From: Planctomycetota bacterium
GTDB taxonomy: Bacteria > Planctomycetota > Planctomycetia > Pirellulales > UBA1268
NCBI GenBank assembly: GCA_003671185.1
Contig: QWPN01000110.1
Coordinates: forward strand, 1 to 48,395
DNA: 48,395 nt
Reading direction: 5' to 3'
Under the pieces are notes generated by a model. The model was not told the origin of the DNA, searched no databases, and saw only the letters and a list, made by a program, of their open reading frames with translations. Made by a program: the position numbers and the translations under genes. Below are positions 46,255-48,395 of this stretch, one piece after another (the stretch's first letter is position 1; each line of letters opens with the position of its first letter).

Positions 46255-47549
46255 TGGGAACGCTGCTGATCCGCGGCGGCCGGGTAGTCGATCCCTCGCA
46301 GGGCATCGACCGCGTCGACGACGTGCTCGTGCGCGACGGGCTGGTGGTGTCGATCGGCCATGCCGGCACGCAGCCGATCGGCAAGGCCGATGAGACGATC
46401 GACGCCACCGGACTGGTGGTCACGCCGGGCCTCATCGACATGCACGTCCACCTCCGCGAACCCGGTCGCGAGGAGGACGAGACGATCGAGAGCGGCACGC
46501 GGGCAGCCCTGGCCGGCGGGTTCACCAGCGTGGCCTGCATTCCCAACACGGAGCCGCCGCTCGACACGCAGGCGGCCGTGGAGTTCGTGCATCAGAAGGC
46601 GGCCCGCGCCGACACCTGCAACGTGTTCGTGGTGGCCTGCGTGAGCCGCAACCGCGAGGGCAAGGAACTGGCCGAGATCGGCCAGCTCGTCGAGGCCGGC
46701 GCGGTGGCGTTCAGCGACGACGGCGCCCCCGTCTACGACGCCGAGCTGATGCGCCGGGCATTCGAGTACTGCCGGATGTTCGACAAGCCGATCCTGGCCC
46801 ACGAGGAGGTGCTGGAACTGTCTCGTGGGGGCGTGATGCACGAGGGCCTGGTGTCGCTCGTGCTGGGCCTGACGGGCATGCCGGCAGCGGCCGAGGAGGT
46901 GATGATCGGCCGCGATATCGCCCTCTCTGAGGTCACCGGCGGCCGGCTGCACGTCATGCACGTCTCCACGGCCGGCGGCGTGGCCCTGATTCGCGCGGCG
47001 AAGGCCCGCGGTGCCCGGATCAGTGCCGAGGCCTGCCCGCACCACTTCACCCTCACCGACGACGGCCTGCGTGGCTTCGACTCGAACTTCAAGATGAGCC
47101 CGCCCCTGCGAACCGCGGTCGACGTGGAGGCGATCATCGCGGGGATCGTGGACGGCACGATCGACTGCATCGCCACCGACCATGCCCCACACGCCCGTGA
47201 GAAAAAGATGCTGGAACTGGACCGGGCGCCGTTCGGCATCCTCGGCCTGGAGACCGCCGTCGGCCTGGCGGTGACGCGGCTGGTGGCCACCGGGCGCATC
47301 GGCTGGCCGCGGCTGGTGGAGGCGATGAGCACGCTGCCGGCGCGAATCCTGGGTCTGAACCGGGGCACGCTGCGGCCGGGCGCCGTCGCCGACATCACGA
47401 TCATCGACCCCGCCGTGTCGTGGCGGGTGGACGTGCAGCAGTTCCGCTCCCGCAGCATCAACTCGCCATTCCACGGCTGGACGCTGCAGGGCAGGGCGGC
47501 GTTCACGATCGTGGGCGGCCGCGTGAAGCATCGCCTCGACCGCGGCTGA
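46254..47549 (+). CDS. pyrC: Dihydroorotase, type I
   Basis: PyrC closes carbamoyl aspartate to dihydroorotate. The 431-residue zinc enzyme has the metal ligands in IDMHVHLREPG (H64, H66), ISAEACPHHFTLTDDGL and IATDHAPHAREKK with the catalytic Asp. Where type II enzymes carry a carboxylated Lys it has VAFSDDGAPV, typical of the type I class. In other bacteria such enzymes form dodecamers with PyrB. Its first base is shared with the pyrB stop. Confidence 0.97.
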   Translation: MGTLLIRGGRVVDPSQGIDRVDDVLVRDGLVVSIGHAGTQPIGKADETIDATGLVVTPGLIDMHVHLREPGREEDETIESGTRAALAGGFTSVACIPNTEPPLDTQAAVEFVHQKAARADTCNVFVVACVSRNREGKELAEIGQLVEAGAVAFSDDGAPVYDAELMRRAFEYCRMFDKPILAHEEVLELSRGGVMHEGLVSLVLGLTGMPAAAEEVMIGRDIALSEVTGGRLHVMHVSTAGGVALIRAAKARGARISAEACPHHFTLTDDGLRGFDSNFKMSPPLRTAVDVEAIIAGIVDGTIDCIATDHAPHAREKKMLELDRAPFGILGLETAVGLAVTRLVATGRIGWPRLVEAMSTLPARILGLNRGTLRPGAVADITIIDPAVSWRVDVQQFRSRSINSPFHGWTLQGRAAFTIVGGRVKHRLDRG

Positions 47550-47592
47550 TGCGGGTCGGGGTTGGCGGAGCCGCGCGGCGGCCGAGGCGGCC

Positions 47593-48078
47593 ATGACGCT
47601 GATCATCGACGGCTACAACCTGTTGCACGCATCGGGCGTGTTCGGCGTCGCACGCGGCCCGCGCGGATTCGAGCAGTCGCGCACGGCGCTGCTTGACCTG
47701 ATCGTGGACTTGTTGGGAACGGATGCGGCAAACGCGATCGTGGTGTTCGACGCGGCGCGGGCCCCCGACGGCCTGCCGGCGCGGCTCGTGCACGGGGGAG
47801 TCCGGGTGTGGTTCGCCCGCGAGTATCCCGACGCCGACTCGCTGATTGAGGAACTCGTGGCCGACGACACGGCGCCCGGTCACCTGGTGGTGGTGTCGAA
47901 CGACCGGCGGCTGCAGGCGGCGGCCCGGCGTCGCCGGGCCCGGGCGGTGGGCTGCGAGGAATGGCTGGCCGATGCCCGTGCCGCCCGCCGCGACAGCAGG
48001 CGGCCGCCCGCCGACGCCAAGCCACCGGAGCCAGGCCCGGAGGGCGTCGACGAGTGGAAACGCTACTTCGACCTGTGA
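47593..48078 (+). CDS. YacP-like NYN-domain ribonuclease
   Basis: This 161-residue protein shows the acidic residues of the PIN/NYN nuclease fold: Asp in LIIDGYNLLHA at the N-terminus, Asp in IVVFDAARAPDG, acidic DADSLIEELV, and VVVSNDRRLQAAA. A basic, Pro-rich tail follows. YacP-like proteins are linked to mRNA decay (Rae1-type). The exact target here is unknown. It starts 43 bp after pyrC and may be co-transcribed with it. Confidence 0.87.
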   Translation: MTLIIDGYNLLHASGVFGVARGPRGFEQSRTALLDLIVDLLGTDAANAIVVFDAARAPDGLPARLVHGGVRVWFAREYPDADSLIEELVADDTAPGHLVVVSNDRRLQAAARRRRARAVGCEEWLADARAARRDSRRPPADAKPPEPGPEGVDEWKRYFDL

Positions 48079-48136
48079 CCGCCGTGGTTGACGACGAGGG
48101 CGGACCGTCGCCGAAAGCCCTCTCGTTTGAGTGAGC

Positions 48137-48215
48137 GGGGCTGCAAGGGCCGTAGCGAACGTTCGACGACGGGGCCGGACAGCCCCGACCCACGGGAACG
48201 AGTGCCCTCCGTGGG
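48137..48215. terminator. Hairpin cluster between convergent genes
   Basis: GGGGCTG (48137-48143) can pair with CAGCCCC (48180-48186). Alternatively GGGGC (48171-48175) pairs with GCCCC (48182-48186) around CGGACA. A second stem pairs CCCACGG (48189-48195) with CCGTGGG (48209-48215). It lies between the converging yacP-like and sigma-54 activator genes, where a bidirectional terminator is expected. No U-tract is present, so factor-independent termination is uncertain. The CGGACA loop again contains GGA. Confidence 0.4.
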
Positions 48216-48242
48216 GAGTCTCACAGGCTGCCCCCCTGGACG

Positions 48243-48395
48243 CTACGCGCGGGCCCACTTGGCGAGCTTGCGGTCCAGGGTCGAGCGCTCGATGCCCAGC
48301 ATCGCCGCCGCCTTCGTCTTGTTGCCTCCCACGGCCTCCAGCGTCTCCAAGACGTGGCGCTTCTCGATCTCCTCGATCGTCGCCGGCACGAAGCC
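48243..48395 (-). CDS. Sigma-54-dependent regulator, C-terminal Fis-type DNA-binding end (partial)
   Basis: The last 50 codons of a gene that begins beyond the right edge encode PATIEEIEKRHVLETLEAV, then GGNKTKAAAMLGIERSTLDRKL, ending in AKWARA. This is the Fis-type helix-turn-helix that ends NtrC/AtoC-family activators, preceded by the usual linker helix (IEEIEKRHVLETL). It differs from the complete NtrC-like gene at 20036-21484, so the region encodes at least two such regulators. The AAA+ part, including its GAFTGA-type loop, is not visible. Confidence 0.88.
   Translation of the reverse strand, partial: GFVPATIEEIEKRHVLETLEAVGGNKTKAAAMLGIERSTLDRKLAKWARA

Overview
The window is about 48 kb of high-GC bacterial chromosome. 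Gene content points to a planctomycete, probably a Pirellulales-like lineage. This is inferred from the fused aroDE gene, the imuA-imuB-dnaE2 cassette, ATP synthase subunits with secretory-type N-termini, a RaiA/HPF-cold-shock fusion, an archease-RtcB pair, alanine/proline-rich lipoproteins and a secreted clan CD protease-like protein. No rRNA, tRNA, transposase, integrase or CRISPR array was seen. The window is mostly core genome, with unusual repeat arrays in three intergenic gaps.

Layout. (1) 1-1362: a tandem hairpin repeat followed by a CorA-type metal transporter on the minus strand. (2) 1456-9899: a complete plus-strand F-type ATP synthase operon in the order atpZ-atpI-atpB-atpE-atpF-atpH-atpA-atpG-atpD-atpC. 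(3) 9949-35915: a continuous minus-strand block. Read in its own direction it runs imuA-imuB-dnaE2 (SOS-type mutasome), hairpin array, purC, aroC, a membrane-anchored unknown, a fatty acid desaturase, rpsO-pnp, an NtrB/NtrC-like two-component pair, mutL, aroDE, aroK, an A24 prepilin peptidase-like gene, an OmpA-like lipoprotein, hisH-hisA, a serine acetyltransferase, a second hairpin array and a BMP-type binding protein. (4) 36083-48395: shorter units on both strands. These are the secreted caspase-like protein, a lipoprotein, archease-rtcB, a stress-like cluster (RaiA-CSD, alpha/beta hydrolase, phosphoribosyltransferase), a TolC-like outer-membrane protein, another lipoprotein, pyrB-pyrC, a YacP/NYN nuclease, and the 3' end of a second sigma-54 activator gene.

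The main unexplained structure is a family of three tandem arrays, at 1-222, 11023-11374 and 29883-30101. Their units differ in sequence and length (122, 100 and 97 bp) but share one design. Nearly every stem-loop in them exposes GGA in a short loop on the plus strand. Each array ends 4-8 nt before the stop codon of a minus-strand gene. Read on the minus strand, the hairpins nearest the cysE and corA stops look like intrinsic terminators. Read on the plus strand, they resemble a CsrB/RsmZ-type sponge RNA with about 20 GGA hairpins in total. Which of these (if either) is their role cannot be settled from sequence alone.

Other points of interest are a GAFTDA variant of the sigma-54 contact loop in the NtrC-like regulator, a promoter with an overlapping palindrome before imuA, a hairpin over the rpsO ribosome-binding region, a His-rich insertion in AtpB, and an A24 peptidase whose two catalytic aspartates lie about 170 residues apart. 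All assignments come from reading motifs and translations by eye. No database search was run.
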